Shown here in pieces: positions 32,040-44,702 of a DNA stretch of 64,000 bases; positions within the stretch are counted from its first letter, which is position 1; each line of letters begins with the position of its first letter. The notes below the pieces were generated by a model, which made no database searches, was not told the DNA's origin, and worked only from the letters and a program-made list of their open reading frames with translations. Both the position numbers and the translations under genes were made by a program. Source of the stretch: Pisolithus tinctorius (taxonomy: Eukaryota > Basidiomycota > Agaricomycetes > Boletales > Pisolithaceae); assembly GCA_024663395.1 (NCBI GenBank), contig JANFAH010000037.1, positions 434,001 through 498,000 of the forward strand, in the 5' to 3' direction.

Positions 32040-34846
32040 ATGCTCAGGCACACCACCAAATGCACCGAACTAGAAAATTTACACCTGCACTTTCGCAATC
32101 TCAACCTGTCAGAAGACTCTGACATTTTCTGCCCTGTTTCACCCGTAACACCGGATCACACGCAATTACCTGCTGACATTCCGTGGGTACTACCTGCGAT
32201 CACTCCTCCTGATATCTTGGCAGATCAGATATCCGTCATGTCAGATCACCTAGATCTCACTGCCCCTGATTTTCCTGGTGGCTTTATCCACTTGACTCCC
32301 CGAAGGCCTGAAACCCTGCCATCACCTTTAACACCCATCACATCATCTGATTCATCATCACTGACACCCTCTTTTTCCCATCTCTTTGATGCCTCTGAAT
32401 CTAGACCCAGACTCTCAGTTCCATCCACCACACTGCTGCGACCACTCACTCGGTCACAGACCACCCATCAGCCAATTAGTAACCTGCCAACACTTCTGCC
32501 AGCTCGCTCACGCACTATACCAACCGCTTCACACCCACAACCAATACCCGTTCCACCCATTACCAATCCGGCACCGCCACCACAGGTTAACCCACCAATG
32601 GCTAATCCTCAGTTTCAGATGCCGCTCTGCAGTACACAAAACTCACCTAAATTTAGCGGAGATTCTCCTGCACAGCTTCCACACTACCTCGAAGACATCG
32701 ACTTCCTCGGTACTCTCGCTGCTCTTGATGACCATGGCAAGATCAGAGCTGCAATCCACTACGCTGACCTTGAAGAAGCTGAGGTCTGGCAAACGCTTCC
32801 GGAAACTGCTCCCATGGCTGACGACTGGGATGCCTTTGTAGTCGCTGTTAAGGGTTTGTACCCTGGCTGCAAGGGTGACGACCACTATTGCCACGTGGAT
32901 CTGCAGTATCTCATCGAAGAATATCAGTCAAAGCCTATGCAGAACCAGGATGACCTCGGAGAATACCAGTGGAAATTCGCTAAGATTTCTGCCCTGCTCA
33001 TTAAAACTAAAAAGCTTGCAGAGACGGAATGGGACTCCATGTTCCTGAATGGCTTCCTGAGGGCCATCGCAGATCGTATTCGTCATCGACTCTCTATAGT
33101 CCGCACCGACCTCCACCCTGACGACCCATACCCACTCACAGAAGTCATCAAAGCCGCCAAGTTCCTCCTGATGGGATCCACTCTGCATAGTGTGGTACCG
33201 ACGATGGGTACTGCAGCCTTGCCAGCTGCACCTCCCTCATCGGCTTACATGCTGCAGGTGCCACCTGCTGGTACTGTTGTTAAACAGGAATACAACTTCC
33301 AGATGCAGCCTCCGCTGCAGCAATGCAGACCCGGCTGCAGTTTCTGTGCAGACCCCAACCACTGGACAAGGATGTGTGCACTCGTTGAAGTTTATATCTG
33401 CGCCGGTAAGATCACGAGAGGTACAGACAACCGTCTCTATCTGGCGGACAGGAGCCAAATCCCACGTTTCCCTGAATGTAACTCACTGAGAGAGGCTGTT
33501 GACCACATCATGACTGACAGAGACCAGGCCAGCACACGTGCTGCGACTCCTGCTGCTCCATGCAAGGCACCGCTAACCTCTTCTGTGTTGCTCATCCTGA
33601 AGTTGACATGCAGTTGGAGATCCAGCCTTCTGCCTTCTTAAACACCATCCAAGATGCCAATGAACCTGTCGCAGACTTAGCTGACCCTGACTTCCAAGCA
33701 TATGTCACTCAAGCTTGGGCTACCTACCAAGCGGATAAAGGTAACAAGGGAGCAGTCATTCCCTGCGGAAAGAAAGCCCACTTTGACAGAGTTGAAATCA
33801 CCACTCGACCCATGGCACATCCTGCCAACCCTCCATGAGTCGACCCACACACAGCCACTGTTGAAGAGGAAATCATTTCCCCTGGTGTTCAAAGTTCACA
33901 TGCTGCTCACCAGGCATCTGAGCCCTCTACACCTGCACCAACATCCACCGCTGCAAAACCATATGTTCCTCCAACTAGTCCAGCTCTGATGCCCGCGCAC
34001 AAGGATCCCGTTCCCGTGGCAATTGTTCCATCGCAGACACCATACCCAGCAGCTCACAATCAAAACCAGTATTGTTACTCATTCCCTCTTGAAGACAAAG
34101 CCACACCCAAGCGTATCGTGGAGCATGTACTCGAAACCAGCATTGCCATGCCAGTCAAAGAATTATTTGCAGTAGCCCCAGAGTTTCACAAACAGTTCAG
34201 AGACATCACCATGGCGAAACATGTCACCACAAACAAGATTGAGGTAGTTCGTAGCAACAATGAAGAAGGAGTACAAGTGAATGAACTGACCGGCCACGAT
34301 CCTCAAAGAACTGCATGCAAATACAGAGACCACATTATCTGCGGTGACAATGGCTCCATCGTAGCTCACCACACTCTGCCGCTCTGCTGCATTGAAGCCA
34401 AGGTCCCTGGGACCAACATCACAATCAACTGTGTACTAGATTCCGGTTTGGAAATTGTTGCCATGCCCAGGCACATCTGGGAAAAGATCGGGCTCCCATT
34501 GCGCTGCAATCATCTCATGACTATGATGTCTGCTAACATGTCTAAAGACACTACTGTAGGCATACTAGAGAACCTGAAACTCAACTTCAGCACTAGGCCA
34601 GTCATGCTACAGGTTCAAGTAATTGAACATGCCAACTTCGACATGCTCCTCAGACGTCTGTTCATTTGCCTTATGAGTGCAGTAACAAACAATTATCCTG
34701 ACAGCGGACAGCAGATCACTCTCCAAGACCCAAACAACGGCTGCAAGTACACTTTGCCCATGCACCTGTGGCATGAGGGCTGTCCATGCTGCAAGTGTGG
34801 CAAGCACTGCCATAGTCACCAGAGTATAGTCAAATGGGGTTTTTGA
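32040..34846 (+). pseudogene. E3 gag-protease
   Basis: First ATG in frame is 32040 (the open frame itself begins inside the LTR end). Open to 33641 in one frame. Around 33555-33600 the coding frame shifts to the one that runs 33560-34846, with one TGA at 33836-33838. N-terminal Ser/Pro/Thr-rich region, gag core (PKFSGDSPAQLPHYLEDIDF, DDWDAF, near 32650-32840), a zinc-knuckle remnant (CSFCADPNHWTRMC, near 33340), a linker, and protease with LDSG (near 34435). LLRRLFICL near 34640 replaces the LLGRPFF of E1. The stop at 34844-34846 overlaps the pol ATG by 13 bp. Confidence 0.85.
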
Positions 34847-37800
34847 ATATCAATGATCCACCAAGTGGTCAGGGAGAGCCTACTAAAACATCCTGTTTCC
34901 TATTTAGCCACTGTTATCTGTTCCTCAGTCCTACAGTATCATCACTAGCCTTCACTTCAACAAACTTCCCTTTGCCTGCGGCACCCATACCGTGGAACAT
35001 ACCCACCAGAATACCCTCACCTGCCTTTGCTTTCCTCTCTTCCACTCAGACAATACTAAACCCCTCTGCTATAGCCACACTCAGCAGCATTTATCAACTA
35101 GATCCCATGGTTTGCACTCTCATTTACAAGCCAGTTGCCAAGAAGGTTCAGACAGTACCTGCCCCGATGATGGAAGAATACTGCATCGTGTGCAGCCTGC
35201 CTGACGACCCACTTGCTGGTCTCCAACCACTTCCAACCCATCCACCAGACTTTGCTCCAGGCATCCGCTTCACTGCTGAACGGGCCATGGAACTTGACCT
35301 CGATCCTGCAGATTGGCTTTGGCCAGAAGAACTTAAACTTGTAACTTGGCTCGTTTCGGTCCACAAGCTCACATTCGCTTGGGACATTACAGAGCGCGGA
35401 CACCTAGACGAATGCTATTTTCTGCCAGTAAAGATTCCTATGATTCTGCACATGCCTTGGGTCCAATGCAACATCCCTATCCCAAACGCAATACATGCCC
35501 AAGTCATAGACATGATTAAAGATCGCATCAAGTCCAGCATGTATGAACCTGCTACAGTGGCTTATCACTCCTGCTGGTTCTGCATAGTAAAGAAAGATGG
35601 AAAGTCTCTTCACCTTGTGCATGACTTACAGCCCCTGAATGCAGTGACCATCCATGATGCATCCATTCTGCCCTTCATAGAACACCTTGCAGAATCCTTT
35701 GCTGGATATGTGGTGTATGCGATGATGGACCTCTACTCTGGGTATGACCAGCATGCACTTCATGTTGATTCCTGCGACCTCACCACCTTCGGTACCCCGC
35801 TCGGACCGCATCAGCTTACTACTCTGCCACAAGGTCATGCGAACGTGGTACAGGTATACCAGGGAGATACTGCATTTGTTCTCCAGGATGAGATCCTGCA
35901 TCATACCTTGCCCTTCATAGATGACGTCCCCATAAAATCCAAGACCACCCACTATCAGCATGCAGACAGGTCCTATGAGACTATCCTGGAGAACCCTGGG
36001 ATTCGGAAATTTATCTGGAACCACTGTATAGTCGTTAACTGTATCCTTCAGCATTTGCAGAATGTCAGAGCCACCATCTCAGCAAAGAAGTTTGTGCTAG
36101 CTGCTCCATCCACTGTGATTGTTGGCCACAAGTGCACCTTTGAAGGTTGCATTCCTGAAGAAAGCAAAGCGCAGAAGATCCACGACTGGCCTGAGTGCTG
36201 CAACCTGACACAGGTCTGCAGTTTCCTTGGTGTCTGCAGAGTGCTACACATCTTCATCAAAGATTTCGCCAAGATTGCATGGCCACTAGTCACACTCACG
36301 TGGAAAGGCATACCATTCACATGGGATGAACCACAACACGCTGCCATGCAACAGCTCAAGGACAAAATTGTAAAGTCCCCTGCACTCTGAAGGATTGACT
36401 ATGAGTGCGGTCGTGAAGTAATTTTAGCAGTTGACACCTCAGTCATTGCAGTTGGCTACATCCTCTACCAGCTCGGCAAAGATGGCAGACAGTATCCTAG
36501 TCACTTCAGATCCATCACCCTCAATGAAGTGGAAAGCCACTACTCTCAGGCTAAGCTTGAGTTGTATGGTCTCTTCTGTGCATTGCATGTGGTATGCATA
36601 TACATCTTCGGTCTCACTAACTTCACTGTGGAGGTAGATGCAAAGTATATTAAGGGCATGATAAATAACCCAGATCTGCAGCCTAATGCAACGATCAATC
36701 GCTGGATCACTGGCATCCTCCTTTTCTTGTTCAAACTCGTCCACATTCCCACGGACAGGCATGCCAGCCCTGATGGCTTGTCCTGCTGTCTGCAGTCAGA
36801 GCTCGACCTGCCCGAGGATGACGACCATGAGGATTGGCTGGACTGTTTTTACTCTTTCTCTACACAGGTTGCCAATGACTGCCCACCTCCTATGTCACTT
36901 TCCAGTCAAGATCACCATTCCCTACTGCCACCCACTTACCATTGGGCAAGCCTCCCGCCGCCTGCATCCCTCTACATATCTCACATTCTCTGCAACTGCT
37001 GATGCTAGTAACCCTTCCAATACCCCAGACGACCCTGCCATTCCACGGTCCGCGAAAGCTTGGGCATGCAAAGCAAAGATAGAAATGATCCGTGCATTCC
37101 TCATGGCCCACAAGCGACCTCCTGACCTTACTGATGCACAGTACTCATCTTTCTTTAATTCGGCCAGCCACTTCTTCCTCCTAGATGGTAACTTATGGCG
37201 TAGGGAACTGCACAGATGGCACCAGCTAGTTGTCGATGGATCCAAGCAGTATCGTCTCATCAAAGAAGCACATGACGACCTCAGACACAAGGGTGTCTTC
37301 ACGGTCCACATGCACCTTCTCCTTCACTTCTGGTGGCCTCTTCTTGTCGAGGATGTGAAGTGGTATGTCCGCACTTGTTACGAATGCCAGATCTGCCAGA
37401 TGCAGAAGCTTCATATCCCCCCCACTGTGCCCATGATAGGGGGCCTGTTTCATAAAGCTCACATTGACACGATGCTAATGCCCAAAGCCAGTGGCTACCG
37501 CTACATAGTACAGGCTCATTGTGTGCTCACCTCATACCCTGAATGGTGCATGTTGCGTGTGGAAAATAGTACCGTGCTCATGTCCTTCATCTTCGAGGAC
37601 ATTCTATGTCGCTGGGGTCCACTCACTGAAATTGTCACTGACAATGGTCCTGCATTCGTCCAAGCCTTAGATGCCCTAGCCGTGCAATACCATATCCATC
37701 ACATCCATATCTCTCCTTACAACTCTCAGGCTAATGGCATTGTAGAGCATTGCCACTATGATGTTCACGAGGCTATCATGAAGAGCTGCGAAAACGACGA

Positions 37801-38449
37801 CTGCCACTGGCACATCATTGCACACTCCATGTTCTGGCCCGAGCAGGTCACCATCTTGAAATCCATGGGTTTATCCCCTTACTTCATGGTGCACGGTGTT
37901 GAACCGCTGTTCCCATTTGACCTCGCTGAAGCTACCTTCCTCTTACCCCTATCCTGCGATGATGCGACACTGCTGACTACCACAGACCTGATTGCTTGGC
38001 GAGCACGCCAGTTACAGAAGCATCAGGATGACTTAGACCAGGTCCGCAGCAGTGTCCTCCACACATGCTTTCAGTCTATCCAGCAGTTCGAAACTGCCTT
38101 TCAGCATCGCATTAAAGACCATAACTTCGCTCCCAGCACCCTCATGCTCGTTTGCAACTCCTGCATAGAGACAGAGCTGAACCAGAAGACAAAGCTGTGG
38201 TACACTGGTCCCATGGTCATCCTTTGTCGGACCACTGGGGGCTTGTACCTGCTGGCCAAATTGGATGGCTCCATCTCCAAACTCTGCTTCACTGCATTCC
38301 GATTACTTCCCTACCACCTGCGGTCTCAAACCTGTGCAACCGTGACTTGCATTACTGGGTTGGATGATGAAGAACTAGACCGCCTTCTTGAAGAGGCTGA
38401 GGATGACCCCACTGATGATGATATCAAGGCTTTTACCGCAGACAGCTGA
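34834..38449 (+). pseudogene. pol: E3 pol: RT, RNase H, integrase (TGA and frameshift)
   Basis: ATG 34834; open to TGA 36388-36390. That TGA stands exactly where E1 has CGA (SPAL-R-TIDY), and the frame continues through RNase H to 37002. A frameshift between about 36860 and 36960 moves the coding frame to the one ending at TGA 38447. RT has FIDD (near 35920) and MDLYSGYD (near 35730), both catalytic regions preserved. Integrase keeps the HHCC finger (37260-37400), HIDTM, TDNGP and GIVEH, so D, D and E are present, unlike E1. The C-terminus (38060-38449) is the GPMVI/LDGSISKL type shared with E1, with an acidic tail and no chromodomain. Confidence 0.88.
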
Positions 38450-39320
38450 CTATCCACCCTTTCCAGTATCCACAGTCTGTCCATCACGCAATTCCCCTGT
38501 ACCATCATCTCCCACAATACCCCTGCCTCCTTCTGCAGCTTCACCTGCCTCCCCGCAGCTTCTTCCGATACCCTCGTTCCTTCTCCCATACTGACTGGGG
38601 ACAGTCAGCATTCAAAGTCCCCTGCAGGGGTGACCAGCATACCACTTGATCCACCCGATATCAGACATAATTCATTCCCTTTTATCTGTTTTACCCCAGG
38701 TTTTTCCAGTGATTCTAATGATAACTAGTCCTTACACCAAAAACATAAAAACCGCTAACAAAAAGTCAAAAACCATCCAGAAAAATAACAAAACACTGAA
38801 TAAGTATATAGCCAAAACAACGTCTCTCCTATCTCTCTTACTAGTCTCGCTGATGCCATCCTCAGCCGCCCTATACCATGGATCCTCGCAACCACCCTGT
38901 GCATTTCTTCTTCGATTGTGCAGTCAGCGTGCACCCCTTGATCTATTTTTCTTTCAATTCTCCTTCTGTCTCCTTACAATTGATACACAAAGACCATCCC
39001 AGCTACCCAATAAACAGTCCCTTCGCTTCCTCTTCAAGAATCTGTCACATCCTACCATCAAGATCATTTCACAAGGACTTACCGATGAGAGAGGTCAAAA
39101 GTCGCACGAAGAAGACAAGTCAGGCGGTACCCCGCGCACTCTACAATACCGTGGCTGATTTGGGGCCAGTTCCTTGCTGAGCGGACAGAAATCTCTCGCA
39201 GTACCCTGCTTCACAACCACACAGAACGGGCCAGAACAATGTATTTTCCCGCACATAAGGCACAGAACGATCTTGGTATGACAGGTGATGTGGAAACAAA
39301 TGTACATACTGCACGACGGC
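38450..39320. other. E3 spacer between pol and antisense gene, with a copy of the polypurine block
   Basis: No gene. At 38591-38633 the block CTGACTGGGGACAGTCAGCA followed by TTCAAAGTCCCCTGCAGGGG repeats what precedes the 3' LTR (40689-40730). The rest is A-rich (38740-38820) and pyrimidine-rich, compatible with 3' UTRs of the converging genes. Confidence 0.55.
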
Positions 39321-40416
39321 CTACTCGATCCCATGCTCTGCCAGCGCCTCTGCAAGCTGCTCAATGCGCACCTGCAACTGAAGGTTGGCTGCATGCACAG
39401 CCACCGCCTCGGCCCTTACCATTGTGAGAGCCTGCAAGAGATCTGTCACAGTCTTGTTGCTCACCATGCTGCGCCCAGAGGTCTTGCCCTTCCCACAGGT
39501 TCTGCTCTCGACCACCTCCATGATGTCGTCATCATCGTCGTTGTGAGCCTGCTTGGACAGACCAGCCTTAGGAGCCTTCGAGGATTGCACTGCAGCAGAT
39601 TAGTCTCGGTCATGTTGAAATGCACTCGTCACTTACCAATTGATGTGCCAGCCTGTGCCTGCTTTCCCACGGCCTTCATCAACTTCTCGCACCCCTGCTT
39701 CATATGCATGCAACCATCGCATGTTCAACCCTCCAGACCGAAACACACCACATGCTTCACCGAGCACCTTGCACATGGCACCTTGTGCAGAACCGACCTG
39801 GGCGGGATCGTGACCCTCAGTCCTGCCTCATCCTCGCTCTCTGCAATGGTCTGTTGTGAATGCTGTAAATCCACATGGTTTCCATGATGTTGCGAACCAC
39901 TTAGACTCACTTACCTTGTGAGCCAGTTGAGGGACCTCCACATGGGACATTTTCACCCCTGCGCCTTCGTCGCCAACCCCCTCTGCAGTCTCCTCACCCA
40001 TCTGGATGTCTTGTTCGGCCTTAGCACGTGCTTTGGCTTCCTCCATGGTCCACCACTTGTAGATATCGTCGGCCTTGGCCAGCACAGGAGCATCTGCTGC
40101 ATCAACCCACATGGAAACCCCAAGCGTCTTCCCTCGCTTGACCAAGGGCATCAATGCCACCTGCAGCGGTCTCATCAACCTGCATGACCACATCACTGAA
40201 TCAGCCTCTTACTGTCTTCTCCTCCCAGCACCTTAGCCATATCGTTTTCTCTTCCCACATGTCCTCCCAATCATCAAGCACACGCTTTGCCTCAGCGACG
40301 AGCCCTGCCAACACAGCCATGATCTGCTCTCTCAAGGCAGCCTTCTCTGCCTCCACGGGGTCTGGGGTCGATGCATGGATGAGTTGGGACAGTCGAGGGG
40401 TGCAGCTTGCAGACAT
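39321..40416 (-). pseudogene. Antisense accessory gene of E3: Zn2Cys6 cluster protein, four exons, one TGA
   Basis: Minus-strand exons 40416-40213, 40160-39915, 39838-39637 and 39589-39321 (306 aa). Introns of 52, 76 and 47 bp; phases 0, 0 and 1 join one frame. The second acceptor (GCAGAG) is chosen because it keeps the frame. Exon 1 is helical (ALREQIMAVLAGLVAEAKRV); exon 2 has DDIYKWWTMEEAKARAKAEQ, like the E1 counterpart; exon 3 has the cluster C-x2-C-x6-C-x7-C-x2-C-x6-C (39778-39690) with one TGA between the third and fourth Cys; exon 4 has a Lys/Ser linker, an acidic DDDDD stretch and a C-terminal coiled coil. Except for the TGA the frame is open, although gag-pol of the same element is much more damaged. 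Confidence 0.75.
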
Positions 40417-40688
40417 GGTACAAATGTTGGAGATGGTTGATGGGAGGGGAAAGAATTGAATCAATGCGAAGGTTTGAGCCACACACTAACAATTATATAC
40501 TTAGCAGCCATGAGGCACTTATGTCATCAGTCCGGACACCTATACGCGGCATTCAATGGCCTTCTCACATTCCTTGGCTCTAGGCTTCCTTTGCTTCTAC
40601 GTGGAACTCACCAGTGTTCTCGAACCCTCGGCACCACACTGTTGCCATCACCATGTGGCAAGCTATTTGTGTCCTCTGTGCCACATGG

Positions 40689-40725
40689 CTGACTGGGGAC
40701 AGTCAGCATCTAAGTCCCCCGCAGG
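40689..40725 (+). other. E3 polypurine-tract region
   Basis: Hairpin CTGACT-GGGGAC-AGTCAG followed by CATCTAAGTCCCCCGCAGG, ending exactly at the 3' LTR. Confidence 0.65.
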
Positions 40726-41386
40726 TGTGAGGAATCCACATCCCCTGGATGCGTAAGCCCCTGTCATTAACTGTTCCGTGACTGCTGTTATGTCCACTCC
40801 CCTCTCATGTTCACCATTGTTCATGTGCTACCTTCCCACGCCCTTGCTCCCTCTCGTGCAATGTTGTACCCACAGCTGCTGTGCTCTGGTCGCCTCTTTT
40901 CCCTCGGACTCTTTCTCTTATCACAGTCTCTGTTCCTTTAGCGCTTGTAGTATACCCTCGGCCTCTGTTCCAGCTTGTCCTGTCATATGTGTATGCACTG
41001 TTGCACAGTTTTCCCTTACTGTACCTTGTCTACTTAGGTTCCGGGTTTGCCTGGACTATAAAGCCCTGTACTTAGGTACAGAATGATACCTTTTGGCACT
41101 TGGAAGGTCACCATGAGTTTCTTTTACACTTTGTCTACACCACATGTCTTGCATTCCACCATGCATGAACTACGTATACTGCTCGCACTGCTCACATCAC
41201 TAGTACTACTCCATGGACCATGCCGCACATGTCACAAATCACTACTGCTACTAAGCACAGGGTCCCACCTTCTAGTCCTGACAGTCCAGAATCCCTTGGG
41301 ACAAATGATTCATTCCCTTCATTTTTTATTGTTGTTATCTAAGCCATCTAGCTCGTATTATACAGCTACTTGGACTATTTCCTACA
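40726..41386 (+). repeat. E3 3' LTR
   Basis: 661 bp, uninterrupted; serves as the reference that defines the insertions in the 5' LTR. TATAAA about 340 bp into the LTR (near 41057). Confidence 0.9.
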
Positions 41387-41603
41387 CCACCCATCTGCAT
41401 GATGGCCTGAGTAGTTTTACTTTTGTTGCAGTTTTTGATGCAAACCCTTTAGCTCTGAGTACCTGCCCAATCTATGATGTATAAGCACCTGCCCATTTGC
41501 AAAATCTTGGCAACACCGCCCGTCCAAAGTTTGAGAGCCAGCATATCCTAATAAAATACAAGATCCACATCACCTACTAAATCTTACATTAAATTTTGCA
41601 GCT

Positions 41604-44600
41604 TCAAATCAACAGTTCTCCAGTTGCAACTGGTCTAGGTAGTAGGTTGTCCATCTGCAGTGATTGACACATGGGAACGTGCACCAACTGATGTACGTTG
41701 GCATGCATGTAGTACGCCAGGCATGCTCTGTCACCATCTACAGCTCCCACCCCATGCTCCAATGCTGAACCTGAAAATGCAATGATGGTCCCTGGGTTGT
41801 AGTGCAGCCACAGATTCAGCGTTGGAATGACAAAGTCCAAAGGCAGGTAGTCGCCCACGGTTACCAGCAGGTCATACCATGGATCCTGTTGTGAGTCAAA
41901 GTGTGGAATGCTGGTGTAAACCAAACAAATCCAACACAAAAGACAAATAAGAGCGAGTGGTGGTTTGCCTCTGTGGAACCTGGAGTGCAGAGAAACCTAA
42001 AGTGGGGGGAGTTTCAATGGCAGGTGCTCCTAGCACAAGTCATCAACGAGTTACGCAGGAGTAGATGAATAGATGATGACTGAGGAGGGGATGCTGAACA
42101 GAGTGAAGGTGTTCAGCCGAAAGGACTTCTTGGAATAATGGACTTTGATAAAATGTGCTCCTGGCGCAAGTCATTGACAAGTTACGCAGGAGTGGAGGGA
42201 TGACTAAGACTGCTGACTAAGAGGAAGCTTCAGATGAATGATGGAGGCAGATAGACTCTTCCGAATGAGCCTCAACTACCAAGTATATGAATGATGACAG
42301 ATAGACCCCTTCGTGGAGCCTCAACTGTCGACAATGAGATAGGCACTGGACTGACTGCTGGACTGCTTCTGAATTGCTTCTTGATTGGTTCCTTGTAGGT
42401 AAGTACATGGGGGTTTATATACTGAGGGGGGAGCACAGCTTGTGACAAACAAGGCACAAACACTTGGTAAGTACTGAGTAAGGACTGGGTAATCATGATG
42501 AGTAAGTGAGAAATGAAAAGTAAGCAAGCAAAGAAGATTGGTAAGTATTGGCAATGAATGAGTCAAGGATAGTCAAAATATCACAAAATGAGTCAAATAG
42601 AATCAGAAACTGAGTAAGCACACTGATATCACATTAGGGGGTGGCGATGCAAGTTAGATCTCGGTGGAGACATCTCTAGATCCAAAGATGGCATGACAGA
42701 TGGATGGTGTTTCCAGATAGGGAAGTATTAATTCCAGAATTGAAGGGCATGAGTCAGGTGTCAAAGGGGGGCTAGGGCATTGGGGGTCTGTGGGGCAATG
42801 AGAGCATACGCGATCGCATCTCCCACCCTTTCATCCTCTCAGCGAAGTTAACAAAAACTTCATGAACGGGGCTCTGATGGAGGAGGAAGAGAAGGAGGGA
42901 TGTCTTCTGCTGGATCTTGCAGTAGGAAGGCAAGATGCATGTCATACTCGTCATGAATGCGATCAGGGAGGCTGGAGGACAGTAGATTATACTGCAGCTG
43001 TTGCAATGTGGGAAGAATGATGGACAAGACTGGAATAAAGACAGTGCAGGGAGCAGGGAGGAACAATCCATATGCTTCATCAACCGGGGAGACTGAAACG
43101 ACCACATAAGACCTTTCTAACCAAGTGACAGACCTGAGGCGACCAAAGAACGTCCTTCTGGAAGTCATACTGACAAGGAGAACATGCTGACCAAGCTGCA
43201 TGGGATGAGACAGGGCTGACAATGATGGGATGAACCAGGGGGCTTCAGGACGGAAGCTGGTGGGAACACCTGGCAGATATACATAGCCATTGTCTCTGGC
43301 AAATGAGACAAGCGAGATGATCGACAAAGAGGTGGCCATGATTGATAGACTTAGCGAAATGAGCGTCTGATGGATGGAGTGCTGTAGAAACACACAGGGT
43401 GCGAGGATCCTCTCCAAATTTGGAAGGAAGAATCATGGGGCTGACCACTTTAAGCGAGTGTGGGAACGGAGTCAATATCTTTAGAAATGGTGGAGATACG
43501 ACGAAAACCGGAATGCCATACACAGGCACTAAAAACCTTTAACGTGCACTTAACTCGCTTCCTCTTTTCTCTTTAGCACTGACAACTCGTTCTTGTGCAA
43601 AGGATGACTGTTAATGTCCAACAGTCTTTCTATGCATGAGGCCTTTAGTCTTCATCTGCATGCTCAGGCATTGTGCACAACTCGTCAACGAGTTAGGCAG
43701 AGTCAGCTGTAACCATGTCCACAACACCTTTGGTGTGTGACACCATCCATTGATATCCCTGTGGTAACAAGTTGCCCGATTCACCATCACAGACATGCTG
43801 CTATACATGGAGCTCCATATTGGCAGTATGGAGCTCATATCTGAATCTGCCCACTGTTCTGCCTGTTTGCCAAGGCAGATCAATGCTTCCCTGCCATCTG
43901 CATACATTTGCAGGTGGATGACATGCAGGATCGCAGATAACAGGGCATTGGTGTTGGACATTTGGTTGACCCATTCCCTTGTAGAAGTGTTTTCTGTCCT
44001 GGATTTGAGCAGCCATGAGGCTTCCGGGAAGCCATTTTGGGGCTTCAAGACAGATGAGCACTTTATTTACAAGGCGAGCAATGATCACCCACCCCATGAC
44101 CCTGTTGAAACCATGCAGGTGACAGGTTGATGGCACCTTTCAACTCAGCATCATCGCAGAAATATGACTTGTCCATCCGCCATGCCTGTGGGGAAGCCTT
44201 TATGCTCTCCCGCAGTGGTTCCCTCAGAAGATGAAGGCAGTTCCATACATCAGCCTGCCATTCCATTAAGTCAGTAGAATATGAGATTCTGCATTTCCTT
44301 ACCCTTCTTTTTGGGCTGAGAGCATCCAGCAAATACCATACATGGATGGTGTTTGAGTTGGTCACCAGAATGGACAGCTCAGTCACTTCCATGTATCTCT
44401 CAGCAGCTTCTGCATTGCAGGTTTTTCCACCCCAATTTTTCCCGACATTGACTGTGGAAAGATGAAAACTTCCATTGCACCATTATGATGGACATACTTG
44501 GGCAATGATAGGCCTGTGAGATTACTGACAATATGCGATCCGCTTCACATAACACCGGAAATGGAATCGATATATCTGGAAGGGCACGAGGTCTGCTGAA

Positions 44601-44702
44601 TACCTCCTCTTGAAACCTTGCTTTCATGTATGATGCAATGCAGTCTGTTAGTTCCATTTGCCATCCATGGGGGATTTTAGACATGTCTTGCATAGTATTC
44701 AT
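41604..44702 (-). pseudogene. Probable TET/JBP-type 2OG-Fe(II) oxygenase, split by an insertion
   Basis: Minus-strand remnant in two parts. The N-terminal part (44702-43700) has several frames, with NGFPEASWLLKSR, TSTREWVNQMSNTNALLS and MYADGREALICLGKQAEQ. It ends with an H-x-D in NRATCYHRDING (43773-43750), the expected iron-binding pair. The C-terminal exon (41892-41604) has WYDLLVTVGDYLPLDFVIP, then NPGTIIAFSGSALEHGVGAV with the distal His (41755-41753) and an Arg ten residues later for 2-oxoglutarate. This order (HxD, G-T-x3-F-S-G, H, R) is the double-stranded beta-helix dioxygenase pattern. Assignment to TET/JBP, enzymes that oxidise 5-methylcytosine or thymine in DNA, rests on recalled family patterns and on the known association of fungal TET/JBP genes with KDZ transposons. 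Broken by frameshifts and about 1.8 kb of foreign sequence. Confidence 0.55.
41940..43700. other. Insertion inside the oxygenase pseudogene
   Basis: About 1.75 kb between the two oxygenase parts. Near 42027 and 42151 two copies of an imperfect palindromic motif (CTCCTGGCGCAAGTCATTGA then ...ACGCAGGAG) occur, and a related string (AACTCGTCAACGAGTTAGGC) near 43680, so both edges share sequence. A minus-strand open frame at 43417-42860 (185 aa) shows no recognised domain. An intron plus a small unknown transposon would explain the segment; no target duplication was found. Confidence 0.35.

Larger units (their letters stand above)
29838..41386 (+). mobile_element. LTR retrotransposon E3 (Ty3/gypsy, relative of E1)
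   Basis: 3' LTR 40726-41386 is 661 bp. The 5' LTR spans 29838-31996, and subtracting two solo-LTR insertions with their duplications (907 and 591 bp) leaves exactly 661 bp. Both end TG...CTACA. Layout is as in E1: primer site, gag-protease, pol, antisense zinc-cluster gene, polypurine tract. No clean target duplication is seen, probably because both flanks are a short tandem repeat. Pervasive TG/CA decay, several TGA stops and at least two frameshifts show it is old and dead. Confidence 0.9.

Noticed and set aside
34834..34846. G-GGT-TTT before the E3 gag-protease stop as a -1 slippery site
   Set aside because: The phase is right, but E1 has no counterpart at its junction, and no downstream stem was seen by eye. 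The ATG overlap is a simpler explanation.
29833..41391. Target site duplication for E3
   Set aside because: The bases next to the LTR ends (TCTGC and CCACC) do not match. Both flanks are degenerate copies of a short tandem repeat, so similarity there is not evidence of a duplication.
42860..43529. A recognised transposase or host gene in the insertion within the oxygenase pseudogene
   Set aside because: The open frame has no motif I can name, and repeats at both edges suggest a non-autonomous insertion.
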